Below are positions 1 through 6,224 of a stretch of 7,777 nucleotides of DNA, in pieces. The stretch's first letter is position 1; every line of letters starts with the position of its first letter. Made by a program: the position numbers and the translations under genes. Under the pieces are notes generated by a model. It saw nothing but the letters and a program-made list of their open reading frames with translations, was not told the origin of the DNA and did not search any database. This DNA comes from JBAROU01 sp049642385 (lineage in GTDB: Bacteria > Chloroflexota > Dehalococcoidia > DSTF01 > RBG-16-68-14), in the NCBI GenBank assembly GCA_049642385.1, contig JBAROU010000020.1, forward strand, positions 1-7,777, in the 5' to 3' direction.

Positions 1-261
1 GACACGCCACTCCCTTCAGATACGGGGACGCCTCCGCCAACGGAGACCCTTGTTCCGGAGACGGAGACGCCGACGCCGACGTTCATATCGCAGGTGTTGG
101 GGCCCGGGACACCGGTGATCCAGTTGCCAAGCACCGGTGGAAGTGACGCTCCGGGCGGTGGTGATGGAAGCATCTGGCCTGCGGCAATCGCAGGGCTGGC
201 CGCGACCATCGTCGCAGCAGGTACGACCATGGGCGTCATGAGGGCGCGGCGAAGAAGCTAG
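1..261 (+). CDS. C-terminal end of a surface protein with LPXTG-type sortase sorting signal (5' truncated by window)
   Basis: Frame 1 is open from the first base to a TAG stop, giving the last 86 residues of a longer protein whose functional domains lie outside the window. Seen directly: a Pro/Thr/Glu-rich stalk (residues 1-28, repeated TP and ETP units), then LPSTG at residues 42-46, a short Gly/Ser/Asp spacer, a hydrophobic stretch at about 58-80 (IWPAAIAGLAATIVAAG and on), and a basic tail RARRRS at the very end. This is the classic three-part cell-wall sorting signal: sortase cleaves between Thr and Gly and joins the Thr to a cell-surface amine. The inference is that the protein is exported and displayed on a stalk. 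If no sortase acts on it, the same helix and basic tail would simply leave it as a type I membrane protein. It converges on the minus-strand gene that ends at 325. The role of the missing N-terminal part is unknown. Confidence 0.85.
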   Translation, partial: DTPLPSDTGTPPPTETLVPETETPTPTFISQVLGPGTPVIQLPSTGGSDAPGGGDGSIWPAAIAGLAATIVAAGTTMGVMRARRRS

Positions 262-293
262 CCACCTCGCCAGAGCGACGATCGAAACGATAC

Positions 294-321
294 GGCGTCC
301 TACCTCATGAGGTAGGACGCC
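294..321. terminator. Perfect 28-bp palindrome, probable bidirectional terminator
   Basis: GGCGTCCTACCTCA at 294-307 is followed directly by its exact reverse complement at 308-321. It lies between two convergent genes: the plus-strand stop is at 259-261 and the minus-strand stop at 325-327, only 3 bases from the palindrome. Folded RNA from either strand gives a stem of about 12 bp with a minimal loop. There is no run of T on either side (TGCTTATG to the right), so as an intrinsic terminator it is atypical; position is the main argument. A protein-binding operator is less likely at a convergent junction. Confidence 0.6.
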
Positions 322-324
322 TGC

Positions 325-909
325 TTATGGGCTCTGTACGCAGAGCACCGAAGCGAAGTGGCTGAGGTGGTCGGGGTGTTCCGCGCAGGCGGGAATCTCG
401 TTCGACTCCCGCTGGGCGTAGACGGTGAACTCTTTGCCGTCAGAGGCGTACCAGTAGCCGTTCTCGCTCACAGGCTCACCCAGCGGGTCCATGGGCAGCG
501 GGTCGAGGAAGTCCTTCAGATCGCAGCCTGCGTCCGTGTCCTGAAAGACACAAAGGCTCTGGATGTTGCCGCCCGTATCGGGGTAGTCCCCCTTGTCATC
601 CTTGTAGTCGGCGAGCGCCTGCTCGATATCGGCAAGGTCCTGCTCGCGCGTCACGTCGCGCTCATCGCCGCCGGGCTCAGGCGCAGGAGTCTCGGTCGGC
701 GGGCCGAGCGTCGGCGATGGGCCGGGCGTATCGGTAGCGACGGGAGGTTCGGTGGGGTTATCGACCGGGGGCGGGGAGGACTGCACAGACGGCTGACCGC
801 TCTCCCGCCCGCAGAGCTGCACGAAGATGATCACGAGCACGACAATGCCAAGCGCCGCTATGGCGAAGACGGCGCGCAAGTCGATGCGGACGGTAGAGGG
901 TTCGGCCAT
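325..909 (-). CDS. Membrane-anchored protein with Pro-rich stalk and GspG/pseudopilin-like C-terminal domain
   Basis: A 194-residue protein. Seen: a short N-terminus, one hydrophobic helix at about residues 13-32, a Pro/Thr/Ser-rich stalk at about 40-80, then a folded domain at about 88-170. The domain has the order known from major pseudopilins of type II secretion: a helix with a polar face ending ALADYKDDKGDYP, a loop, LDPLPMDPLGEP, then Tyr/Trp-rich strands ending in FTVYAQRE. Unlike true pseudopilins there is no Gly-Phe-Thr-Leu-x-Glu leader; the domain is carried on a stalk. Four Cys in the outer part (120, 129, 175, 190) could form disulfides. The ATG at 909 is preceded by GGAGGAGGA at 921-929, and a good promoter lies further upstream. 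Family knowledge suggests an extracytoplasmic structural or binding role; the actual function is unknown. The domain match rests on pattern recognition and should be read as a weak-to-moderate similarity. Confidence 0.8.
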   Translation of the reverse strand: MAEPSTVRIDLRAVFAIAALGIVVLVIIFVQLCGRESGQPSVQSSPPPVDNPTEPPVATDTPGPSPTLGPPTETPAPEPGGDERDVTREQDLADIEQALADYKDDKGDYPDTGGNIQSLCVFQDTDAGCDLKDFLDPLPMDPLGEPVSENGYWYASDGKEFTVYAQRESNEIPACAEHPDHLSHFASVLCVQSP

Positions 910-955
910 CCTTGCTCGTGTCCTCCTCCGGTGGTCGGCTCACGTGTGTTAGCTC

Positions 956-984
956 ATGATAGGGAGACGTAGCGCAAGGGGCAA
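956..984 (-). promoter_or_regulatory. Candidate sigma-70 promoter for the pseudopilin-like gene
   Basis: On the minus strand TTGCCC (979-984) and TATCAT (956-961) are separated by exactly 17 bases. Transcription would begin near 949, about 40 bases before the ATG at 909, and the leader would include the GGAGGAGGA ribosome site. Both boxes are close to the consensus for housekeeping sigma factors. Confidence 0.5.
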
Positions 985-1033
985 CCAGGACGCGATACGG
1001 GACCTCTGGTGCTGAGGCCAGGGCGATGTGGTC

Positions 1034-1063
1034 TTGTCCCGCTCGTGCCATGCTCGGTACGCT
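1034..1063 (+). promoter_or_regulatory. Candidate sigma-70 promoter for the CoA-transferase operon
   Basis: TTGTCC (1034-1039) and TACGCT (1058-1063) stand 18 bases apart, about 33 bases before the ATG at 1096. The leader would contain AAAGGAG at 1082-1088 with a 7-base spacer to the start. The -10 box keeps the important TA...T positions but is otherwise weak. It lies back to back with the minus-strand promoter in the same 186-bp intergenic region. Confidence 0.35.
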
Positions 1064-1095
1064 AGGGAGCACCTCGATTCGAAAGGAGCCGCGCA

Positions 1096-2283
1096 ATGGG
1101 ACCACTCGCGGGCGTACGCGTGCTGGACTTCACCGTCTATCAGCAAGGGCCCCAAGCGTCGCTCATCTTCTCCGACATGGGCGCTGAGGTGATCAAGGTC
1201 GAAGCGCCCCGCCACGGCGACCTCGGCCGGGTGCTGGGGAGCATGGGTAAGGAGCGCTTCAGCCCCTACTTCCTCGCGCACAATCGCGGCAAGCGAAGCA
1301 TCACGCTCGACTTGAAGAATGACGGCGCGAAGCAGCTTTGCTATCAGCTGGCGGAGCGCGCGGACGTGGCGATCCACAACTTCCGGCCTGGGGTGATGGA
1401 GCGCCTGGGGCTGGGCTACGAGGACTTCTCCGGCGTGAACCCGCGAATCATTTACGGCCACGCCTCCGGCTGGGGCGCCGAGGGCCCGCGCGCGAAGCAC
1501 CCGGCGTTCGACCTGGCGGCGCAGGCACAGGGCGGTCTCGTCGGCGTCACCGGCGAGCCGGACGGCTATCCACTGCCCGCCGGTTCGGCCGTGGCCGACT
1601 ACGTCGGCGCGGTGAACCTGGCGCTGGCCGTGACCAGCGCGCTCTATGCGCGCGAGCGCACGGGCTGCGGCCAGAAGATCGATACGTCGCTGCTGGGCGG
1701 CCAGATCGCGATGCAGGCGTGGGAGCTGCAGTACTTCATCGCCCACGGCTGGGTGGGCAAGGCGGGTCGCGGTCACCACTACCTCCCCACGATCTGGCGC
1801 GTGTTCAAGACCGCCGACTCGTACGTCGTCGTGGGCGGGCTGCCCGAGAACCGCTGGACGAATTTCTGCGAGGCTGTCGGCATGCCTGAGATCGAGCACG
1901 ACCAGCGCTTCGAGAACTACTTCGACCGCATGAAGAACATCGCGGAACTGTACGTGCTCCTGGACGAGGCGTTTGCCAAACGAACGAACGCGGAGTGGAT
2001 GGAGCTGCTCCAGGCGGCCGACTGCATCTGCGCGCCCGTCGCCTCGTACGACGACATCGTGCACGACCCGCAGGCGCGCGCGAACGAGTACATCGTGGAA
2101 GTCGACCACCCGACGCAGGGCCGGATCCCGGTGGTGGGGGCGCCCTGGCGCTTCAGCGAGACGCCAGCGGAGATCGCGCCCGCCGCGCCGGAGCTGGGCC
2201 AGCACACAGAGGATATCCTCCAGGAGCTCGGCTACGACTGGGACCAGATCGGCGCGCTCCGCGAACACGGCACACTGGGGTAG
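1096..2283 (+). CDS. CaiB/BaiF family (class III) CoA-transferase
   Basis: A 395-residue cytoplasmic protein, normal length for the family. Class III CoA-transferases move CoA between carboxylic acids through an aspartyl intermediate; members act on formate/oxalate, carnitine, bile acids, succinate/benzylsuccinate, mesaconate and others. Seen: the N-terminal LAGVRVLDFT strand followed by GPQASLIFSDMGAEVIKVE, the conserved AHNRGKRSITLDLK block (61-74), IHNFRPGVMERLGLGY (94-109), and PAGSAVADYVGA (161-172). Asp168 in that block aligns with the catalytic Asp169 of formyl-CoA transferase. The second domain carries the usual GGLPENRW segment and a C-terminal GAPWRFSETP block. The start is set by AAAGGAG 7 bases upstream. 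It is first in an apparent operon with the lipoprotein gene and the SDR. The substrate cannot be told from sequence; the SDR neighbour suggests acyl-CoA breakdown or branched/hydroxy-acid metabolism. Confidence 0.95.
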   Translation: MGPLAGVRVLDFTVYQQGPQASLIFSDMGAEVIKVEAPRHGDLGRVLGSMGKERFSPYFLAHNRGKRSITLDLKNDGAKQLCYQLAERADVAIHNFRPGVMERLGLGYEDFSGVNPRIIYGHASGWGAEGPRAKHPAFDLAAQAQGGLVGVTGEPDGYPLPAGSAVADYVGAVNLALAVTSALYARERTGCGQKIDTSLLGGQIAMQAWELQYFIAHGWVGKAGRGHHYLPTIWRVFKTADSYVVVGGLPENRWTNFCEAVGMPEIEHDQRFENYFDRMKNIAELYVLLDEAFAKRTNAEWMELLQAADCICAPVASYDDIVHDPQARANEYIVEVDHPTQGRIPVVGAPWRFSETPAEIAPAAPELGQHTEDILQELGYDWDQIGALREHGTLG

Positions 2284-2285
2284 CG

Positions 2286-2747
2286 TTGCACTTCGCCAGC
2301 CGCGGTTCTGGGCTCGCCGGGGCGCTCGCGCTTGCGCTGTTCGTTACGTCGCTGTCCTGTTCGAACGACGCCAGGCCGCCAACCGCCGCGCCTACTATCG
2401 CGATCGCGACGATGCTCCCCGCTACACCGGCGCCAGCTCAGGCAGGTGACCCCGCCACGACGGTCGAGAACGTGATCCAGGCCTGTCGAGAGAAGGACGG
2501 CGGCCGCCTACGCACGTTTATCGCAAACGACGTATCGGAGGCAGACATTCAGGCGTTGTTCGCGCGCGGGACGGACGTTCGTCTGGTCGGAAGGGCGCCC
2601 GCCGCAATCGAGGCCGACGCAGCGGCCGTGGACGTGCGCTTGGAGATCACGCGCGAGGGCAAGACCGAGACGGTTGACGATATCTGGGACCTGGAGCTGG
2701 GCGCAGACGGGGTCTGGCGCTTGGTCGGGCTGCCGGACTGCTTCTAA
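2286..2747 (+). CDS. Small putative lipoprotein with NTF2-like outer domain (TTG start)
   Basis: The best start is TTG at 2286, two bases after the stop of the CoA-transferase, giving 153 residues. GGGG at 2277-2280 is a weak ribosome site, so translation is probably coupled to the gene before. Seen: a signal-peptide-like hydrophobic stretch (about 10-20) followed by TSLSC, with Cys25 as the likely lipidated residue. The box is imperfect, with Ser rather than Leu at -3. Next comes an Ala/Pro/Thr linker (about 29-56) and a domain at about 57-153 that starts ATTVENVIQACREKDGGRL, has alternating strands (VDVRLEITREGK), and ends DGVWRLVGLPDCF. That layout resembles NTF2/SnoaL-like domains of other bacterial lipoproteins, but I cannot name a family with certainty. 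The frame also runs open upstream inside the CoA-transferase gene; the ATG at 1995 there would give a long Arg-rich extension with no export signal and is rejected. A later ATG at 2412 would lose the signal peptide. Confidence 0.7.
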   Translation: MHFASRGSGLAGALALALFVTSLSCSNDARPPTAAPTIAIATMLPATPAPAQAGDPATTVENVIQACREKDGGRLRTFIANDVSEADIQALFARGTDVRLVGRAPAAIEADAAAVDVRLEITREGKTETVDDIWDLELGADGVWRLVGLPDCF

Positions 2748-2770
2748 GCGCAAGGCAGGAGAGTAGACGC

Positions 2771-3553
2771 ATGGAACTGAAGGACACGGTGGCTATCGTC
2801 ACGGGCGGGGCGCGCGGCATCGGGCGCGGCGTTGCGCTCGAGCTGGCACGCGCGGGCGCGCACGTCGTCGTCGCCGACCTGCCGTCGGCGCAGGAGGACA
2901 TGGATGAGGCAGCGCGCCTCGTCGAGGCGGAGGGCGTGCAGTCGCTGACCGTGCACTGCGACGTGACGAACGAGGCGCAGACGGCGGCGCTCGCGGGGGC
3001 GGCGCTGGAGCGTTTCGGTCGCATCGACATCCTGATCAACAACGCGGGCGTGATCTCGGTCGCGCCGGTGGTGGCGATGAGCGAGGAGCAGTGGGACCGA
3101 GTGCTGGACATCAACGTGAAGGGCACGTTCCTCTGCTGCAAGGCCGTCGCTGCGCACATGATGGAGCGGCGCAGCGGCCGAATTGTGAACATGTCGTCGC
3201 AGGCAGGACGGCGTGGCTCGCCGGCGCTGGCGCACTATTGCGCGTCGAAGTGAGCGGTGATCGGTTTCACGCAGTCGCTCGCGCTGGAGCTAGCGGCGTT
3301 CAACGTGACGGTGAACGCGGTCTGTCCGGGCGAGGTGGACTCGGCGATGTGGCGCGAGCACTTACTGCCGGCGCTCGCCGCCACGCAGGGCCTCTCGTCG
3401 GACGAGGCGTGGGAGCGCTTCGTGCGCGAGCGCGCGCCGCTCGGCCGGCCGCAAACCGTGGAGGACATCGGAGAGGCGGTGGTCTTCCTCTGCCGCGCTG
3501 ACAACATCACGGGCGAAGCACTGAACGTGACAGGCGGGAGCGAACTGCGGTAG
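2771..3553 (+). pseudogene. Short-chain dehydrogenase/reductase (SDR) interrupted by an in-frame TGA
   Basis: Read through one TGA at 3251-3253, this frame encodes a full-length classical SDR of 260 residues; such enzymes use NAD(P)(H) to interconvert alcohols and ketones. Seen: Rossmann motif TGGARGIG (11-18), Asp36 after the second strand (an NAD rather than NADP preference by family rule), CDV at 63-65, NNAG (90-93), Asn115 in INVKG, catalytic Ser143 in MSS, Tyr156 and Lys160 in YCASK. The stop is codon 161. Behind it, AVIGFTQSLALELA, the NAVCPG loop, the LGRPQTVEDIGEAVVFL helix and the TGGSELR end are all normal, and no frameshift is needed. The first piece (2771-3253, 160 residues) has the cofactor fold and catalytic residues but lacks the substrate lid and dimer helices. 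A GTG at 3257 could restart the second piece (98 residues), but has no good ribosome site. The ATG at 2771 follows CAGGAGAG. It is third in the CoA-transferase operon, 23 bases after the lipoprotein stop. Recent inactivation or a base error are both possible. Confidence 0.85.
3251..3259 (+). other. In-frame TGA after the SDR catalytic Lys, with possible GTG restart
   Basis: TGA at 3251-3253 replaces the residue following YxxxK. In many related SDRs this position is Trp, Phe, Ala or Gly; a single change from TGG or GGA would give the TGA. Elsewhere in the window TGA ends the methyltransferase gene normally, so there is no support for TGA as a sense codon here. GTG at 3257-3259 is in frame and is the only close restart option. 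Confidence 0.85.
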
Positions 3554-3579
3554 GAGGTCGCGGGTCGCCACAGCGCGAA

Positions 3580-3603
3580 CCTGAACTTCAGGCTTTTCAG
3601 CCT
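3580..3603. terminator. Weak overlapping hairpins between the SDR and tRNA-Glu genes
   Basis: Two short inverted repeats overlap here: CCTGAA-C-TTCAGG (3580-3592) and AGGCT-TTTC-AGCCT (3590-3603), the latter giving a GAAA tetraloop in minus-strand RNA. The plus strand has a TTTT run inside the second hairpin (3594-3597), directly after the first. Placement fits termination of the plus-strand operon, of the minus-strand tRNA, or both, but stems are only 5-6 bp. Confidence 0.3.
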
Positions 3604-3612
3604 CCGGACGTG

Positions 3613-3688
3613 TGGTACCCCCAGGGGGATTCGAACCCCCGTTTCCACCTTGAAAGGGTGGCGTCCTAGTCCCCTAGACGATGGGGGC
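3613..3688 (-). tRNA. tRNA-Glu (anticodon UUC), CCA encoded
   Basis: The 76 bases on the minus strand fold into a complete cloverleaf. The acceptor arm is GCCCCCA pairing with TGGGGGT, with one G-T wobble at the first pair. There is a D arm (GTCT...AGGAC), an anticodon stem CCACC/GGTGG around CTTTCAA, a four-base variable loop AAAC, and a T arm GGGGG/CCCCC around TTCGAAT. The anticodon TTC lies at 3652-3654 and reads GAA/GAG. Discriminator base A73 is followed by an encoded CCA at 3613-3615. It stands alone, downstream of the glycosyltransferase gene on the same strand, and has its own promoter candidate. Confidence 0.97.
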
Positions 3689-3704
3689 GTCGCGAAGGCA
3701 GTTC

Positions 3705-3733
3705 AGTATATCACGGTGATTTCGCAGGGCGAA
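3705..3733 (-). promoter_or_regulatory. Promoter of tRNA-Glu with extended -10
   Basis: On the minus strand TATACT (3705-3710) is preceded by TGA at 3711-3713, making an extended -10 element, and TTCGCC (3728-3733) sits 17 bases upstream as a weak -35. Transcription would begin near 3698, about 10 bases before the mature tRNA end at 3688. The element lies in the 52-bp gap between the glycosyltransferase stop and the tRNA, which fits a stable-RNA promoter. Confidence 0.6.
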
Positions 3734-3740
3734 CGAGCGC

Positions 3741-5153
3741 TTATGCTTGTGCCGTGTCGTTCGAGACGTCGACATCCGGCGACGAACGGCCGACCAGCTT
3801 GAGGGCTTCGAAGAAGCCCGCTGCGACCGAGATCGCGAAGATCGGATAGAGCGGCACGTGGTAGCGCGGCTCGGCTAAGAAGACGATGTGGAACAGCGTC
3901 CAGATGACAAAGACGCTCACCAGCAGCACGCGCTCCGGACTGCGCCGGAGCCAGAGTGGGACGTATGCGAGCGCCGCGAACAGCATGAGGTAGTACGACA
4001 CATCGAGCACCCAACGTACGACGTTCTCCGCGCTCGCCGGTTCGAACGGGGTGCTGTCGAGCGTGGTCAGCCAAGGGATGACGACGGCGTCAGAGCTGTA
4101 GAGGTGGTAGAGCTTGAGCCCGGTTAGCCGCACCTCGTTGGCCGGATGAGTAAATGCGTAATCAATCGCCAGCCTTGTATACTCGCGATAGCCTCTCACT
4201 TCCCAGTCGGGCCGGAAGGCGGACTCCTCCATCCGGAAGCCGCCAACATCGTCGTCCGTCCACCTTGTTGTGCCGGTGGACTCAGCGTTGTGGCCGACTC
4301 GTAGCGCCGCACCGGAATTTGTGGAGATGGGAATGAAGGCGTCCATTTCGACGTAGTTGCGCACAGTCCACGGAGCAATGAGGGCCACGGCAGCCACCAG
4401 GCTGATGGCCGTGGGGCGGAGTGTCGCGCGCCAGCCATCGCGCCCGAGCCAGTAGATGACCGCGACCGGCACCAGCACGCCACCCTGCCCGCGCGTCAGC
4501 GTCGCGACGGCGACGAGCGCACCGAACACGACGAGCGGTAGCCAGTCGCGCCTGGAACCCAGGGGGAACGCGACGAGTACCCACAGTGCCGCGACGAACA
4601 GGAGCACGAACAGTGGCTCAGGGAACAACACCGGCGTCCAGGCAATCGGGTTTGGGAACACGGCGAACAGTCCCGCCGCGAGCAGCCCAACGCGCTTGTC
4701 GAAGATGCGCCCGCCCAGCGCGTAGACGAACGGGATCGTCGCCGCGCTCAGCACGGCGTTGAGTACCTTGGCGAACGTGATCGCCCCGTTCGACGGCGCG
4801 TTGATGCCGAACATCTTGTAACAGGCGCCCAGGATGAATGAATATGCCGGCGGCCAGAACGCCGTCGGTTTCCCCGACCCGACTTGCTCACTGAGGAATG
4901 CAGAGCCGCTGTTCGAGACGTAGCCGTAGCCCTTCGCCACGTTGGCAGCGACGATGTAGTACCAGTGTGGGTCACCGCCCAGCGGGATGGTGTCGACATA
5001 CAGCACCCAGAAGAGGCGCATGGCGAGCCCGATCAGCGTGATCCCCCCGAGCCACAGCGCGACGGGGGAGATACGCAGACGGCTGAGCTGATCGCTCAGG
5101 CGACCGGAGGCTGCGCTGGGAGGCGAGGAGACGGCGACCGAACGCTCCGCCAT
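3741..5153 (-). CDS. GT-C fold (ArnT/PMT-like, GT39/GT83 type) membrane glycosyltransferase
   Basis: A 470-residue multi-pass membrane protein with about 9-11 hydrophobic helices. Enzymes of this fold transfer sugars or mannose-like residues from polyprenyl-phosphate donors to acceptors on the outer face of the membrane. Seen: TM1 at about 31-51, then the first outer loop with GGD61PHWYY, where an Asp at this site is the usual catalytic or metal-linked residue; FWPPAYSFILGACYKMFG (99-116), the family's PP-x-Y segment; a run of helices at about 128-262; PWTVRNY (261-267), a family hallmark; a soluble loop at about 270-380; and AEPRYHVPLYP near the end (427-437). The ATG at 5153 is chosen because GAAGAGGG at 5159-5166 lies just ahead and the methyltransferase stop is 13 bases upstream. 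A TTG at 5243 in the same frame would add 30 basic residues, overlap the previous gene and is not favoured. Coupling with the methyltransferase suggests a shared glycan or lipid-linked sugar pathway; donor and acceptor are unknown. Confidence 0.88.
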   Translation of the reverse strand: MAERSVAVSSPPSAASGRLSDQLSRLRISPVALWLGGITLIGLAMRLFWVLYVDTIPLGGDPHWYYIVAANVAKGYGYVSNSGSAFLSEQVGSGKPTAFWPPAYSFILGACYKMFGINAPSNGAITFAKVLNAVLSAATIPFVYALGGRIFDKRVGLLAAGLFAVFPNPIAWTPVLFPEPLFVLLFVAALWVLVAFPLGSRRDWLPLVVFGALVAVATLTRGQGGVLVPVAVIYWLGRDGWRATLRPTAISLVAAVALIAPWTVRNYVEMDAFIPISTNSGAALRVGHNAESTGTTRWTDDDVGGFRMEESAFRPDWEVRGYREYTRLAIDYAFTHPANEVRLTGLKLYHLYSSDAVVIPWLTTLDSTPFEPASAENVVRWVLDVSYYLMLFAALAYVPLWLRRSPERVLLVSVFVIWTLFHIVFLAEPRYHVPLYPIFAISVAAGFFEALKLVGRSSPDVDVSNDTAQA

Positions 5154-5166
5154 GGACGCCCTCTTC

Positions 5167-6132
5167 TCAGGGAAGGCCGCTCGTCTTGCGAGCGAGGTGC
5201 GGCGGAACCGGTACGTCGCCGGCGGTTTCGGGCTTGCGGGCAACAGCGTAGAGGTGGGCCCACGGCTCGAAGAGGACGGCTCTGTTCAGCAGCCACATCG
5301 CCGGGTGGAGTAGCCGCAGCCCGTTACGGACGAACGTCCGATGGTCGTAATAGTAGTTGATCAGGCGATTCAGAATGTACTTGGGCGACAGACGCTTGCC
5401 GTGCTCGACGTTCAGGAACTCGAACTCAAAGCCGCTGCGCTCGAGCGCGTAACGCAGGCTGCGCTGCGTCAGGAACGAGACGTGCTCCACGTTTCGGTAG
5501 CCAAACCAGCGCTTACCCATCACTCGCGCGACGAAGCCGTCGGCGGCCGGTGTGGTCACCATGATCACGCCTCCGGGCGCCAGGATGCGGTACAGCTCGT
5601 CGCCTAGGGCGGCTGGGTCCGGATCGTGTTCGATCGTCTGGAAGATCGTGATCACGTCGAACGATGCGCCGGGCGCCTTGAAGTCGTACAGGCTGCCCAG
5701 CGACACATCGAGCCCGTAGGTCTCACGCGCGTAGGCCACAGGCACCGGCGAAAGATCGACGCCGGTGACCTCGAAGCCGCGCTGGCGCGCCGCTTCGAGG
5801 AAGAAGCCCGCGCCGCAGCCAACGTCCAGCAGGCGGCCGAACGGCTGGTAGCGCTGGAGGTCGTCCAGCTTGTGGGAGAAGTAGATCCGATACGATTCCT
5901 CGTCCTCGAGGCAGGCGTTGAAGAACGGGTGAACGGTCTCCTCATTGATCGAGACCATGTCATCGAGCGAGGGCATGGGGCTAAGCGCGCGGAGCCGACA
6001 GACCAGGCATTCGATCACGATGCGCCCTTTCGCGCGCAGGATCACTCTCGACTGCGCGCTGCCACAGAGAACGCACCGCTCGGCAGCCAGCGGCGCCGAA
6101 CGTTCTTCAGCAGATCGAGCGGTAGCGGTCAA
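5167..6132 (-). CDS. SAM-dependent class I methyltransferase with N-terminal zinc-binding four-Cys site
   Basis: A 321-residue cytoplasmic protein. Seen: CVLCG (Cys20, Cys23) and CLVC (Cys42, Cys45), a zinc-ribbon-like pair typical of a group of sugar/glycan-associated methyltransferases; then the SAM fold with motif I LLDVGCGAGFFLE (101-113), acidic Asp126 in VTGVDLS at the end of strand 2, FDVITIFQTIEHDPDP (158-173), and LAPGGVIMVTTP (184-195). The C-terminal part (about 200-300) includes RWFGYRNVEHVSFLT, common in this subgroup, and amphipathic segments that may touch the membrane. The start is TTG at 6132: AGGAGG at 6139-6144 is 6 bases away, and no ATG is placed as well. It ends with TGA 13 bases before the glycosyltransferase ATG, so the two are very likely co-translated. 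The 92-base gap to the small membrane protein gene upstream may hold a weak promoter (TATACG on the minus strand with no convincing -35). The substrate is unknown; a sugar or lipid-linked intermediate is an inference from the neighbour. Confidence 0.88.
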   Translation of the reverse strand: MTATARSAEERSAPLAAERCVLCGSAQSRVILRAKGRIVIECLVCRLRALSPMPSLDDMVSINEETVHPFFNACLEDEESYRIYFSHKLDDLQRYQPFGRLLDVGCGAGFFLEAARQRGFEVTGVDLSPVPVAYARETYGLDVSLGSLYDFKAPGASFDVITIFQTIEHDPDPAALGDELYRILAPGGVIMVTTPAADGFVARVMGKRWFGYRNVEHVSFLTQRSLRYALERSGFEFEFLNVEHGKRLSPKYILNRLINYYYDHRTFVRNGLRLLHPAMWLLNRAVLFEPWAHLYAVARKPETAGDVPVPPHLARKTSGLP

Positions 6133-6138
6133 TGTCCC

Positions 6139-6144
6139 CCTCCT
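6139..6144 (-). promoter_or_regulatory. Shine-Dalgarno site deciding the TTG start of the methyltransferase
   Basis: Minus-strand AGGAGG is a perfect match to the 16S rRNA 3' end and lies 6 bases before TTG at 6132. This spacing and strength make TTG the most credible start, with the protein beginning MTATARS. Confidence 0.7.
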
Positions 6145-6224
6145 ACCGCCCCTTCAAACGCCGAGACGGCACCCGTATATCGTCCTCGATTATGGCGAAC
6201 GCGGGGCTATGAGGTAAAGGAGGC

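Noticed and set aside
949..2268. A 439-codon open frame on the minus strand
   Set aside because: It is antisense to the clear CoA-transferase gene and shows only His/Arg/Val/Leu-rich shadow composition.
3251..3290. Selenocysteine insertion at the SDR TGA
   Set aside because: Only a 4-bp stem (GTGA/TCAC) follows the TGA, far short of a bacterial SECIS hairpin, and no SDR is known to carry selenocysteine after its catalytic Lys.
3235..3648. Minus-strand open frame beginning METGVRIPLGVP
   Set aside because: Its start lies inside the tRNA-Glu gene and the peptide is the familiar false translation of a tRNA; the rest is antisense to the SDR.
3613..3688. tRNA-Glu as an integration site for a mobile element
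   Set aside because: No integrase, no repeat of the tRNA 3' end in the window, and both flanks are ordinary genes.
5167..5169. Genome-wide reading of TGA as an amino acid
   Set aside because: TGA ends the methyltransferase at the expected length, with a ribosome site and start codon for the next gene right behind it.
5154..5243. TTG start at 5243 giving a 500-residue glycosyltransferase
   Set aside because: It would overlap the methyltransferase end by 77 bases and add a basic leader foreign to the family; ATG at 5153 has a ribosome site at good spacing.
6216..6223. Plus-strand AAAGGAGG resembling a ribosome site
   Set aside because: No start codon follows at a useful distance, and the plus strand here is opposite a minus-strand gene.
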